Shown: positions 6,154 to 10,072, numbered from the stretch's first letter. The stretch: DNA of 10,072 nucleotides from Candidatus Nomurabacteria bacterium (GCA_023267415.1 JAHFNM010000007.1:1-10072); one strand, 5' to 3'. Notes: generated by a model from the letters alone, not told the origin. Program-made: numbers and translations.

Positions 6154-7666
6154 CAAGAAGTTCCTTTTGGCGTTTAGCTTCTTCGCCGAGCGCCTTGAGT
6201 TCTTTGTCGGACAATTGTTCCAACTTCCCTACTCGCTTGTCGAGATATTCGCGCGAATTCTTTGCTGGGTCGTCGAGTACTTCTTCGAGGAGTGCATGCA
6301 GCATCCAGCCCATGCGCGGACCTGGCTTCATGCCAAGTTCATTCATGAGTGTGTTGCCATCGATCGCAAGCTGGCCCACGGAAATTGGATCGCGCAGGAC
6401 TTCTTCGATCATTGCGTGATATTTGCGCAGTCGGTATGGTGCCTCTTTCTTTTTCATGCCCACACGGTCGCATTCGCGGATGTTCATTAGGGTCCAGATG
6501 TTATCCTTCCCTACCTTTGCCACGACGCGGCGCACGGCCGAGAGCGTGATCATTTCAGTATCCGAGAAAAACATGTGCTGACGAACAAGCGTGACCACCA
6601 GATCGGTCACCTTTTTAGGAAAACGCATACGCTCCATAATTTTGGCTGTCATGCGGGCGCCCACCACTTCGTGTCCGTAGAATGTGTACTTCCCTTTCCC
6701 CCCTGCCTTCGTGGCATCGTACCGGCGAGTGCGTGGCTTGCCGATATCGTGAAAGAGCGCAGCCAGACGGATCTCAAGCGACCATTTTTTGTCTGCTGCC
6801 TGTTGGAGCGCATGCAAAAGATGCTCGTACACATCGAATATGTGTTCACCAAGCTGTTCGCAGCCAATTCCCTCTTCGAGCTCGGGAATGAAATGCTTGA
6901 GCAGGCCGAATTTTTGCAGCATGCCCACGCCGACTGCTGGTTCCGGAGAAAGGATGATCTTCTCAAATTCATCTCGAATACGCTCTGTGGATATCTTTTT
7001 TATCAGTTCGCTATTTTTGATGATCGCATCGGTAGTCTCGCTTGCGATTGTAAAGCCCAAATTGACGGCAAAACGAACGGCACGGAGCATACGAAGGGCA
7101 TCCTCAGAAAAACGCTCCACAGGGTCTCCTACGGCCTTTAAGGACATGTCCTTTATGTCTTCTTGTCCTTTATATAGGTCAATAAGTGTTTCCCGTGAAA
7201 TGCTATACGCCATAGCGTTACATGTGAAATCTCGGCGTTTGAGGTCTTCCTCGATCGTTTTGCTGAATTTTACCTCGTCTGGGTGTCGCGAGTCGCTACA
7301 ATTGGATTCTTCGCGGTATGGAGTAACTTCTACAATGTATTTAAGTGCTTCTGTTACATGTGTAACGTCATTATTTGTTTCACGTGAAACAATTTTAGAT
7401 GTTACATGTGTAACATCTTGACCATTTTGTTCAAAAACAACACCGACTGTGCCGAATTTGTTCTCATATACCGTCTTTTCAAACAAAGGGATGATCTGCT
7501 CTGGAATCGCATTTGTTGTGACATCCCAGTCCTTAGGGGTTCGCCCAAGAAGGAGGTCGCGTACGCAACCTCCCACGATAAAGGCCTCAAAACCAGCTGT
7601 TTCAAGGGTTTGTGTTACATGTGTAACATAAAACGGGATCTTATTCGGTTCAATAGTCTGTTTCAT
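6110..7666 (-). CDS. cca: CCA-adding tRNA nucleotidyltransferase with HD domain
   Basis: The enzyme adds or repairs the 3' CCA of tRNAs. This matters here because three of the four tRNA genes in the window do not encode CCA. The 518-aa protein has a class II poly(A) polymerase/CCA head: VGGCVRDLLLG (31-41) and the metal-binding DWDVTT (46-51), then DLKRRDFTCNAMA (141-153) and the nucleobase-binding SEDALRMLRAVRFA (187-200). An HD domain follows with LFHDIGKPRTRR (305-315; His306, Asp307). The ATG at 7666 is chosen because it is the first Met outside the upstream tRNA. tRNA-Gly(GCC) ends 13 nt before it, so both are probably co-transcribed. Odd: residues about 84-108 are an extra loop between VGVVFEQNG and KYIVEVTPYRE containing VTHVT-VSRET-VTHVT, encoded by a parS site and two related dyads. 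Stop is TAG. Confidence 0.95.
   Translation of the reverse strand: MKQTIEPNKIPFYVTHVTQTLETAGFEAFIVGGCVRDLLLGRTPKDWDVTTNAIPEQIIPLFEKTVYENKFGTVGVVFEQNGQDVTHVTSKIVSRETNNDVTHVTEALKYIVEVTPYREESNCSDSRHPDEVKFSKTIEEDLKRRDFTCNAMAYSISRETLIDLYKGQEDIKDMSLKAVGDPVERFSEDALRMLRAVRFAVNLGFTIASETTDAIIKNSELIKKISTERIRDEFEKIILSPEPAVGVGMLQKFGLLKHFIPELEEGIGCEQLGEHIFDVYEHLLHALQQAADKKWSLEIRLAALFHDIGKPRTRRYDATKAGGKGKYTFYGHEVVGARMTAKIMERMRFPKKVTDLVVTLVRQHMFFSDTEMITLSAVRRVVAKVGKDNIWTLMNIRECDRVGMKKKEAPYRLRKYHAMIEEVLRDPISVGQLAIDGNTLMNELGMKPGPRMGWMLHALLEEVLDDPAKNSREYLDKRVGKLEQLSDKELKALGEEAKRQKELLDEQEVALLHKKHGV
7187..7202. promoter_or_regulatory. Weak parS-like site inside cca
   Basis: TGTTTCCCGTGAAATG matches the parS consensus TGTTTCACGTGAAACA at 13 of 16 positions. 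In the protein it encodes SISRET just after the conserved RRDFTCNAMA motif, where LIDL follows in other family members, so the similarity may be partly due to coding. Binding is uncertain. Confidence 0.3.
7352..7367. repeat. parS-related dyad, copy 1
   Basis: TGTTACATGTGTAACG: the dyad GTTACA-TG-TGTAAC, identical to the two other copies except for the last base. It encodes VTHVT (residues 101-105) of the CCA-adding enzyme and lies 8 bp from the exact parS site. Confidence 0.7.
7376..7391. promoter_or_regulatory. parS centromere site (ParB-binding), exact consensus
   Basis: TGTTTCACGTGAAACA is a perfect 16-bp palindrome identical to the consensus parS bound by bacterial chromosomal ParB, which nucleates the partition complex that moves newly copied origins. 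In the cca reading frame the site encodes VSRET (residues 93-97), inside a loop that other CCA-adding enzymes lack. An exact 16-bp match is expected by chance about twice per million windows of this size at even base composition. Neighbouring related dyads on both sides strengthen the call. parA and parB are not in the window. Confidence 0.88.
7400..7415. repeat. parS-related dyad, copy 2
   Basis: TGTTACATGTGTAACA lies 8 bp from the exact parS site, on the other side from copy 1, so the three sites are evenly spaced at 24 bp start to start. It differs from parS at three positions, two of which (5 and 12) change together and keep the dyad. It encodes VTHVT (residues 85-89). Confidence 0.75.
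7613..7628. repeat. parS-related dyad, copy 3
   Basis: TGTTACATGTGTAACA, identical to copy 2, lies near the start of cca and encodes VTHVT at residues 14-18. It is about 200 bp from the central group. Confidence 0.7.
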
Positions 7667-7674
7667 GAGAAACG
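7659..7674. promoter_or_regulatory. Weak parS-like dyad over the cca start codon
   Basis: TGTTTCATGAGAAACG matches parS at 13 of 16 positions and keeps the GTTTC/GAAAC arms. It covers the ATG of cca and half of the 13-nt gap to tRNA-Gly. A protein bound here could affect cca expression. This is inference. Confidence 0.4.
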
Positions 7675-7679
7675 AGTTG

Positions 7680-7750
7680 TGCGGAGTAGGGGAATCGAAC
7701 CCCTGCCGACTGATTGGCAACCAGTCGTACTACCATTATACTAACCCCGC
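7680..7750 (-). tRNA. tRNA-Gly (anticodon GCC)
   Basis: Cloverleaf on the - strand. The acceptor GCGGGGT pairs with ACTCCGC (one G-U pair). The anticodon arm is ACTGG-TTGCCAA-TCAGT with anticodon GCC. The T arm holds GGTTCGATTCC. The discriminator is A and the next bases are CAAC, so CCA is not encoded. The gene sits between a strong promoter (7827-7799) and cca, whose start codon is 13 nt downstream, so the tRNA is the first part of a tRNA-cca transcript. Confidence 0.96.
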
Positions 7751-7798
7751 GCGTTATCATTTTATAAAAGACCTGCAATTTCACTTGATGCGGAAGGT

Positions 7799-7827
7799 AT
7801 TATACCTATATAAACATCGTTTTGCAA
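7799..7827 (-). promoter_or_regulatory. Promoter of the tRNA-Gly(GCC)-cca unit
   Basis: TTGCAA (7827-7822), a 17-nt spacer, then a perfect -10 TATAAT (7804-7799), reading on the - strand. The start would be near 7792, about 41 nt before the tRNA. The -10 is the centre of a 13-bp dyad AGGTATAATACCT, which could be an operator or chance. Confidence 0.78.
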
Positions 7828-7860
7828 TCGCTTTTTTGCCCTAGAATAGGAAGGGATGTT

Positions 7861-7888
7861 TTGAATATTGACCGCAATACGCTACAAT
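7861..7888 (+). promoter_or_regulatory. Promoter of tRNA-Arg(UCG)
   Basis: TTGAAT (7861-7866), a 16-nt spacer, then TACAAT (7883-7888). The start would be near 7895, about 13 nt before the tRNA. It is divergent from the tRNA-Gly(GCC) promoter. Confidence 0.55.
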
Positions 7889-7907
7889 TGCATAGCTTTA
7901 ATAATTT

Positions 7908-7979
7908 GCACCCGTAGTGAAATGGATATCATATCCGCCTTCGAAGCGGCTGTTCCAGGTTCGAATCCTGGCGGGTGCA
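7908..7979 (+). tRNA. tRNA-Arg (anticodon TCG)
   Basis: Cloverleaf with acceptor GCACCCG/CGGGTGC, anticodon loop CTTCGAA (anticodon UCG) on a CCGC/GCGG stem whose outermost pair is mismatched (T/C), and T arm CCAGGTTCGAATCCTGG. The discriminator is A and is followed by CAAAAA, so CCA is not encoded. A run of seven T (7998-8004) is close downstream but the hairpin before it is weak. Confidence 0.95.
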
Positions 7980-8076
7980 CAAAAACGAGCAGAGTGATTT
8001 TTTTGTTACCGTGTTTACACGGTCGAAAGTACCAGGCTTGATAGATGCCGAATCCTAGTGGGCGGACAGTGTAGGA
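7980..8076. other. Intergenic part 1 after tRNA-Arg
   Basis: No gene is supported. It contains a T run (7998-8004), a perfect 6-bp hairpin ACCGTG-TTTA-CACGGT at about 8010-8025, and a segment with partial similarity to the 3' half of the tRNA-Arg just upstream (GAATCCTAGTGGGCGGAC against GAATCCTGGCGGGTGCAC, 14 of 18), which may be a degraded copy. Confidence 0.4.
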
Positions 8077-8239
8077 CATTCGCGAATGCTATCCACAGGT
8101 TTATTGAAAAATAAGGACAAAACTGGGGATAAAGGTGTGTACTATGTGTATAAAGGACAGATTTCTTCCGTCCTTAAAAAATTATATGTTGAAAAATAAG
8201 GGTTTAATAAAAGTCTCGATTATTGGCCAAATATCCACA
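8077..8239. other. oriC: Candidate chromosomal origin (DnaA-box cluster with AT-rich DNA)
   Basis: DnaA-box-like 9-mers (consensus TTATNCACA): CTATCCACA at 8089-8097 (+), TTATCCCCA at 8132-8124 (-), TAGTACACA at 8144-8136 (-), an exact TTATACACA at 8153-8145 (-), and ATATCCACA at 8231-8239 (+). The three - strand boxes are nearly head to tail. A 12-bp palindrome CATTCGCGAATG (8077-8088) abuts the first box. The 13-mer TTGAAAAATAAGG occurs twice (8104-8116, 8189-8201). The stretch 8174-8213 is about 85% A+T and could be the unwinding element. The region lies between divergent transcription units and about 700 bp from the parS site. Against it: dnaA and dnaN are absent, and only one box is exact. 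Confidence 0.55.
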
Positions 8240-8663
8240 TATGGAGCTACAAGTTGGAATTAAAGCGTTTTCTGTTAACGAAAAAGGACAAATCCTTCTT
8301 CTGGAGAAGAATAGGGATGGGCGACCGTACCACAAAGGGAAGTGGGATATTCCAGGTGGCCGGATCGATGCGGGCTTGTCGCTTATGGAAAATCTTGCCA
8401 GAGAGGTGTTCGAAGAGACGGGACTTATAGTCGATCTCTCATATATTCCGAAGCTTCTTGCTGCTCAAGATATTATTCGGGACACATTTCATGTGGTTCG
8501 GCTGACCTACTGGATCCATGTAAAAGGTACTGTGACGCTATCCCCAGAGCATTTGAGCTGTCGGTGGGTGACTATCCCGGAATTGAAGGAATTGATTGAA
8601 GCTGACGAAGAGAGTGCTCTTACTGATGCAGTCAATGGAGGAGTGCTGGATTTCATTGAATGA
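8223..8663 (+). CDS. Nudix hydrolase
   Basis: Nudix enzymes hydrolyse nucleoside diphosphates linked to another moiety; the substrate here is unknown. The 146-aa protein has the Nudix fold, with strand VGIKAFSVNEKGQILLLEK (11-29) and KWDIPGGRID (40-49). The Nudix box is G46-x5-L52-x7-R60 EVFEETGL (to 68). The metal-binding REVFEETGL half is intact, but the first Glu of the box (position 52) is Leu, which is unusual. The start is uncertain: TTG 8223 gives MAKYPHMELQVG, while ATG 8241 would start at MELQVG, and neither has a Shine-Dalgarno. The stop is 3 nt before the ATG of the yraN-like gene, so the two are an operon. The last DnaA-box-like 9-mer overlaps its first codons. Confidence 0.9.
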   Translation: MAKYPHMELQVGIKAFSVNEKGQILLLEKNRDGRPYHKGKWDIPGGRIDAGLSLMENLAREVFEETGLIVDLSYIPKLLAAQDIIRDTFHVVRLTYWIHVKGTVTLSPEHLSCRWVTIPELKELIEADEESALTDAVNGGVLDFIE

Positions 8664-8666
8664 TCG

Positions 8667-9068
8667 ATGCCCAAAGTCTTTACCTCAAAAACACAAAAGA
8701 CAGGGGAGATAGCGGAGCATGTGGCTGTTCGGTACTTGGAAGGCAAGGGTTTTTCTGTTGTTGAGCGCAATTACACCCGCAAATGGGGCGAGATCGATAT
8801 TGTGGCTAAAAAGGGCAAGGTGAGGCACTTTGTGGAGGTAAAATCGAAGATAGGAGAGTTTGATTTGCTCTGGGTGTCAGGTGAGGACACATACCGCCCC
8901 GAAGATAATATGTCTCCCAGGAAAATCCAGCGTCTTCGCCGGACGATTCAAAGCTACCTTGCAGAACATAGATATGAAGGGGAGTGGCAGACTGACCTAA
9001 TGGTTGTGATCTTAAACAGCGATCTGGAGGAGGCAAAAGTGGAATTTTTGGAGGATGTGGTTTTGTAA
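8667..9068 (+). CDS. YraN/UPF0102 family protein (predicted endonuclease fold)
   Basis: The 133-aa protein matches the UPF0102/YraN family, which has a restriction-endonuclease-like core similar to archaeal Holliday junction resolvases. The family is widespread but its function is not settled. Diagnostic segments are KTGEIAEHVAVRYLEGKGF (11-29), WGEIDIVAKKG (40-50, Glu42 and Asp44) and HFVEVKSK (54-61), where E57-x-K59 completes the D-ExK type active site. SPRKIQRLRRTIQSYL (83-98) and the Asp110 region (WQTDLMVV) also fit. Translation begins 3 nt after the Nudix stop codon. The transcript is probably ended by the inverted repeat at 9171-9227. Confidence 0.93.
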   Translation: MPKVFTSKTQKTGEIAEHVAVRYLEGKGFSVVERNYTRKWGEIDIVAKKGKVRHFVEVKSKIGEFDLLWVSGEDTYRPEDNMSPRKIQRLRRTIQSYLAEHRYEGEWQTDLMVVILNSDLEEAKVEFLEDVVL

Positions 9069-9170
9069 GCGCGATGCGGGAATTGCGTCCTATGGGCGCA
9101 GGTACTTTTTGTTACCTGACGCAAGTGTTACTCCAAGAGTTATTCATGCTGAATGAGGAGTTTTCTTGCT
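9069..9170. other. Structured spacer after the yraN-like gene
   Basis: No gene is supported. Several dyads are visible: CAGGTA/TACCTG around ACTTTTTGT-type loop sequence, with outer TTGCGTC/GACGCAA (about 9083-9124), and ATTCA-TGC-TGAAT closed by CTCC/GGAG (about 9131-9160). It may be a structured 3' UTR or processing signal, or a remnant. Nothing known was recognised. Confidence 0.35.
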
Positions 9171-9227
9171 CACCCCGACCATATGAAAAATCCGCCATAT
9201 AGGCGGATTTTTCATATGGTCGGGGTG
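9171..9227. repeat. 26-bp perfect inverted repeat and bidirectional terminator including the tRNA-Pro 3' end
   Basis: Arms 9171-9196 and 9202-9227 are perfectly complementary around the loop ATATA. The inner part (AAAAATCCGCC/GGCGGATTTTT) is a normal bidirectional terminator between the + strand yraN operon and the - strand tRNA-Pro. The outer part goes further than a terminator needs: the right arm holds the 3' acceptor strand, discriminator and CCA of tRNA-Pro, and the left arm is an inverted copy of them. Confidence 0.92.
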
Positions 9228-9290
9228 CAGGGAATCGAACCCTGCCCTCTTGTTCCCAAAACAAGTATACTACCGATATACTACACCCCG
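9217..9290 (-). tRNA. tRNA-Pro (anticodon TGG), CCA encoded
   Basis: Cloverleaf on the - strand. Acceptor CGGGGTG/CACCCCG, anticodon arm CTTGT-TTTGGGA-ACAAG with anticodon UGG, T arm GCAGGGTTCGATTCCCTGC. The discriminator A (9220) is followed directly by CCA (9219-9217), unlike the other three tRNAs here. The 3' acceptor strand is part of the long inverted repeat 9171-9227. An extended -10 (TGC-TAAGCT, 9314-9306) lies just upstream. Confidence 0.96.
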
Positions 9291-9305
9291 AAAAATAACC
9301 CTTGT

Positions 9306-9314
9306 AGCTTAGCA
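9306..9314 (-). promoter_or_regulatory. Extended -10 promoter of tRNA-Pro
   Basis: TGC-TAAGCT on the - strand, placing the start near 9299, about 9 nt before the tRNA. No good -35 is seen. Confidence 0.45.
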
Positions 9315-9337
9315 CAACTTAGGAAAAAGAAAAACAC

Positions 9338-9366
9338 TCGACTAACGGCCAATATTTTGCTAATCT
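9338..9366 (+). promoter_or_regulatory. Promoter of tRNA-Gly(UCC)
   Basis: TCGACT (9338-9343), a 17-nt spacer, then an extended -10 TGC-TAATCT (9358-9366). The start would be near 9373, 7 nt before the tRNA. Divergent from the tRNA-Pro promoter. Confidence 0.6.
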
Positions 9367-9379
9367 CATTGAGTGATAA

Positions 9380-9450
9380 GCGGGATTAGTTTATCGGTAA
9401 AACAACAGTTTTCCAAACTGTGGTGAGGAGTTCGACTCTCCTATCCCGCA
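9380..9450 (+). tRNA. tRNA-Gly (anticodon TCC)
   Basis: Cloverleaf with acceptor GCGGGAT/ATCCCGC, anticodon arm ACAGT-TTTCCAA-ACTGT with anticodon UCC, and T arm AGGAG-TTCGACT-CTCCT. The discriminator is A, followed by CTGC, so CCA is not encoded. It is the second tRNA-Gly of the window, complementing the GCC isoacceptor at 7680. Its 3' part is repeated in inverted orientation at 9501-9517. Confidence 0.96.
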
Positions 9451-9517
9451 CTGCAAAATAAAAGGAGTGGACCAGAGCGTCCACTCCTTTTATTTTGCGT
9501 GGGATAGGAGAGTCGAA
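9431..9517. repeat. Inverted repeat: terminator hairpin plus inverted copy of the tRNA-Gly 3' end
   Basis: Inner arms 9453-9472 and 9479-9498 (GCAAAATAAAAGGAGTGGAC and its complement, loop CAGAGC) form a perfect 20-bp hairpin with a T-rich 3' arm, the terminator of tRNA-Gly(UCC). Outside it, 17 nt of the tRNA (TTCGACTCTCCTATCCC, 9431-9447) recur exactly as reverse complement at 9501-9517. The join between the two blocks is 5 nt on one side and 2 nt on the other. Confidence 0.93.
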
Positions 9518-9670
9518 AGCCGCAGGCGCGAAGCCGGCTGTATCCAGCCGTTGCCGAGGCGGGGTTGAGAACACTTAGTCCACGCAGGGTGTACTCACCC
9601 GAGTAGACTTAGTGATTCGTGACCGATTCTCCTAATCTGGCGACGTGGTCGCCGACCCCCCTCCGCACCA
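9499..9670 (+). ncRNA. Candidate structured RNA of unknown class
   Basis: The region can fold into a compact multi-branch structure. P1 pairs 9501-9515 with 9624-9638 (15 positions, one A/A mismatch, three G-U). Within it, P2 pairs CCGC 9520-9523 with GCGG 9559-9562 and GGC with GCC, capped by CGGCTG-TATC-CAGCCG (9535-9550). P3 pairs CACTTAGTC 9572-9580 with GACTTAGTG 9606-9614 (one T/T mismatch), capped by GGGTG-TACT-CACCC (9587-9600). P4 is GGCGAC-GTG-GTCGCC (9639-9653). The G-U pairs in P1 exist only in the + strand RNA (they would be C/A on the other), which favours + orientation. I could not match it to tmRNA, RNase P RNA, SRP RNA, 6S RNA or common riboswitches. No clear promoter is seen. 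No protein gene is supported. Confidence 0.45.
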
Positions 9671-9671
9671 C

Positions 9672-9700
9672 AAAATAAAAACACCCCCGAGAGGATGTTT
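9672..9700 (-). terminator. Rho-independent terminator of the 3'-most gene
   Basis: On the - strand AAACATCC-TCTCGG-GGGTGTTT forms an 8-bp stem (one T-G pair) followed by TTATTTT. It lies 20 nt after the stop codon of the unknown gene that enters from the right. The T-G pair becomes A/C on the + strand, so it works best in the - direction. Confidence 0.8.
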
Positions 9701-9720
9701 ATTATGGATACTGAATTTGT

Positions 9721-10072
9721 TTAGCCGACAACTTTTTGCTTCAAAAGAATGCATGCAGCTTCTGTTTTTTCCAGGGAATCTTTGAGGGTTTTTTCATACA
9801 TATTCAGTATTTCCAGTACCGTCATTGTACCCTCATTGAAATCATCGCCTTCTTTCCCAAAACCCTGATTTCTTTGCAGAAGCGAGGATTCCAAGCATTT
9901 TTGGTTTTCCTCGCTGTTTACCTTACCCAGAATGATGATAACTATGGCTAAAGAAGGCAGGGGAGTAGGATCTTTCGACCTGATAGCACGCAGGTGCTCC
10001 GTAGCCTTGCTCGTAGTGGAGACCAATCTGCTGGTGAGCCCGCTTTGAGCGGCCAGATTGTTGATATATCCC
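9721..10072 (-). CDS. Hypothetical protein, C-terminal part, cut by the window edge
   Basis: The frame is open from the window end to the TAA at 9723-9721, giving at least 117 codons. A TTG at 10026 could be a start, but the frame continues upstream without a stop, so the gene probably begins outside the window. The visible part has a charged N-terminal section (TEHLRAIRSKD), a short hydrophobic strand LAIVIIILG, and a helical C-terminus (VLEILNMYEKTLKDSLEKTEA) that could be a coiled coil. No family is recognised. A terminator follows after 20 nt, which supports a real gene. Confidence 0.6.
   Translation of the reverse strand, partial: GYINNLAAQSGLTSRLVSTTSKATEHLRAIRSKDPTPLPSLAIVIIILGKVNSEENQKCLESSLLQRNQGFGKEGDDFNEGTMTVLEILNMYEKTLKDSLEKTEAACILLKQKVVG

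Noticed and set aside
7216..7231. CGTTACATGTGAAATC as a further parS-like site
   Set aside because: It encodes the conserved RRDFTCNAMA motif, so the match is explained by the protein sequence, and it is a poor dyad.
6575..7421. Long + strand frames opposite cca
   Set aside because: The - strand frame carries all motifs of the CCA-adding enzyme.
7882..8079. Short - strand ORF ending over tRNA-Arg (peptide like PGFEPGTAASKAD)
   Set aside because: This is the familiar false translation across a tRNA gene.
9153..9389. 78-codon + strand ORF across the tRNA-Pro inverted repeat
   Set aside because: It reads through a terminator and a tRNA gene and has no start signal.
9386..9574. 62-codon - strand ORF across tRNA-Gly(UCC) and the inverted repeat
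   Set aside because: It is a false translation of tRNA and hairpin sequence; RVELLTTVWKTVVLPIN is antisense tRNA.
9497..9672. tmRNA, RNase P RNA or an intron-split tRNA
   Set aside because: No tag ORF, no conserved RNase P core motifs, and no proper T arm with a matching acceptor stem could be built. A 7-bp pairing GCGTGGG/TCCACGC with a following A exists, but the T arm before it does not form.
1..10072. CRISPR array, insertion sequence, toxin-antitoxin or defence system
   Set aside because: No regularly spaced repeats of the right size, no transposase motifs and no recognisable toxin-antitoxin or nuclease-helicase pair were found. The 24-bp periodic sites in cca are dyads related to parS, not CRISPR repeats.

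Overview
The window looks like a stretch of a small, compact bacterial chromosome, most likely Candidatus Patescibacteria (CPR; Parcubacteria-like). This is inferred from gene content and style, not from a marker-gene tree. The signs are short intergenic gaps, almost no Shine-Dalgarno sequences, extended -10 promoters placed 6-10 nt before start codons, hairpin terminators fused to stop codons, and three of four tRNA genes lacking an encoded CCA.

Layout. 1-1129 (-) is the N-terminal part of polynucleotide phosphorylase (pnp). 1187-1689 (+) holds one or two small unknown ORFs. 1718-2236 (-) is a NYN/LabA-type PIN-like protein and 2373-2636 (-) is ribosomal protein S15 (rpsO), so the common rpsO-pnp neighbourhood is present but interrupted. 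2843-5925 (+) carries a XerC/D-type tyrosine recombinase, a class I SAM methyltransferase, exonuclease III (xthA) and an unknown 126-aa protein. The first three have their own promoters close to the start codon. 6110-7750 (-) is tRNA-Gly(GCC) followed 13 nt later by a CCA-adding enzyme, with a short ORF at the 3' side that repeats the enzyme's C-terminal tail. 7908-9068 (+) is tRNA-Arg(UCG), a Nudix hydrolase and a YraN/UPF0102 protein. 9217-9450 holds divergent tRNA-Pro(UGG) and tRNA-Gly(UCC). 9500-9670 is an unassigned, strongly structured region, and the window ends inside an unknown (-) gene.

The most interesting area is 7187-8240. Inside the CCA-adding enzyme gene lies an exact 16-bp match to the bacterial ParB-binding centromere parS (7376-7391). 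It is flanked by three copies of a related dyad, TGTTACATGTGTAACA (one with a changed last base), and by weaker variants. In the protein they read as VSRET and VTHVT, and the central group forms a loop insertion in the nucleotidyltransferase domain. About 700 bp away, in the gap between tRNA-Arg and the Nudix gene, is a cluster of DnaA-box-like 9-mers with AT-rich DNA and direct repeats. Genes diverge from the point between the two. Together these suggest a chromosomal origin plus centromere, even though dnaA, dnaN and parAB are not in the window.

A second theme is at 9171-9670. Two unrelated tRNA genes (Pro and Gly-UCC) each have their 3' end repeated in inverted orientation on the far side of their terminator hairpin. 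The second inverted copy forms the 5' strand of a long helix closing the candidate structured RNA.
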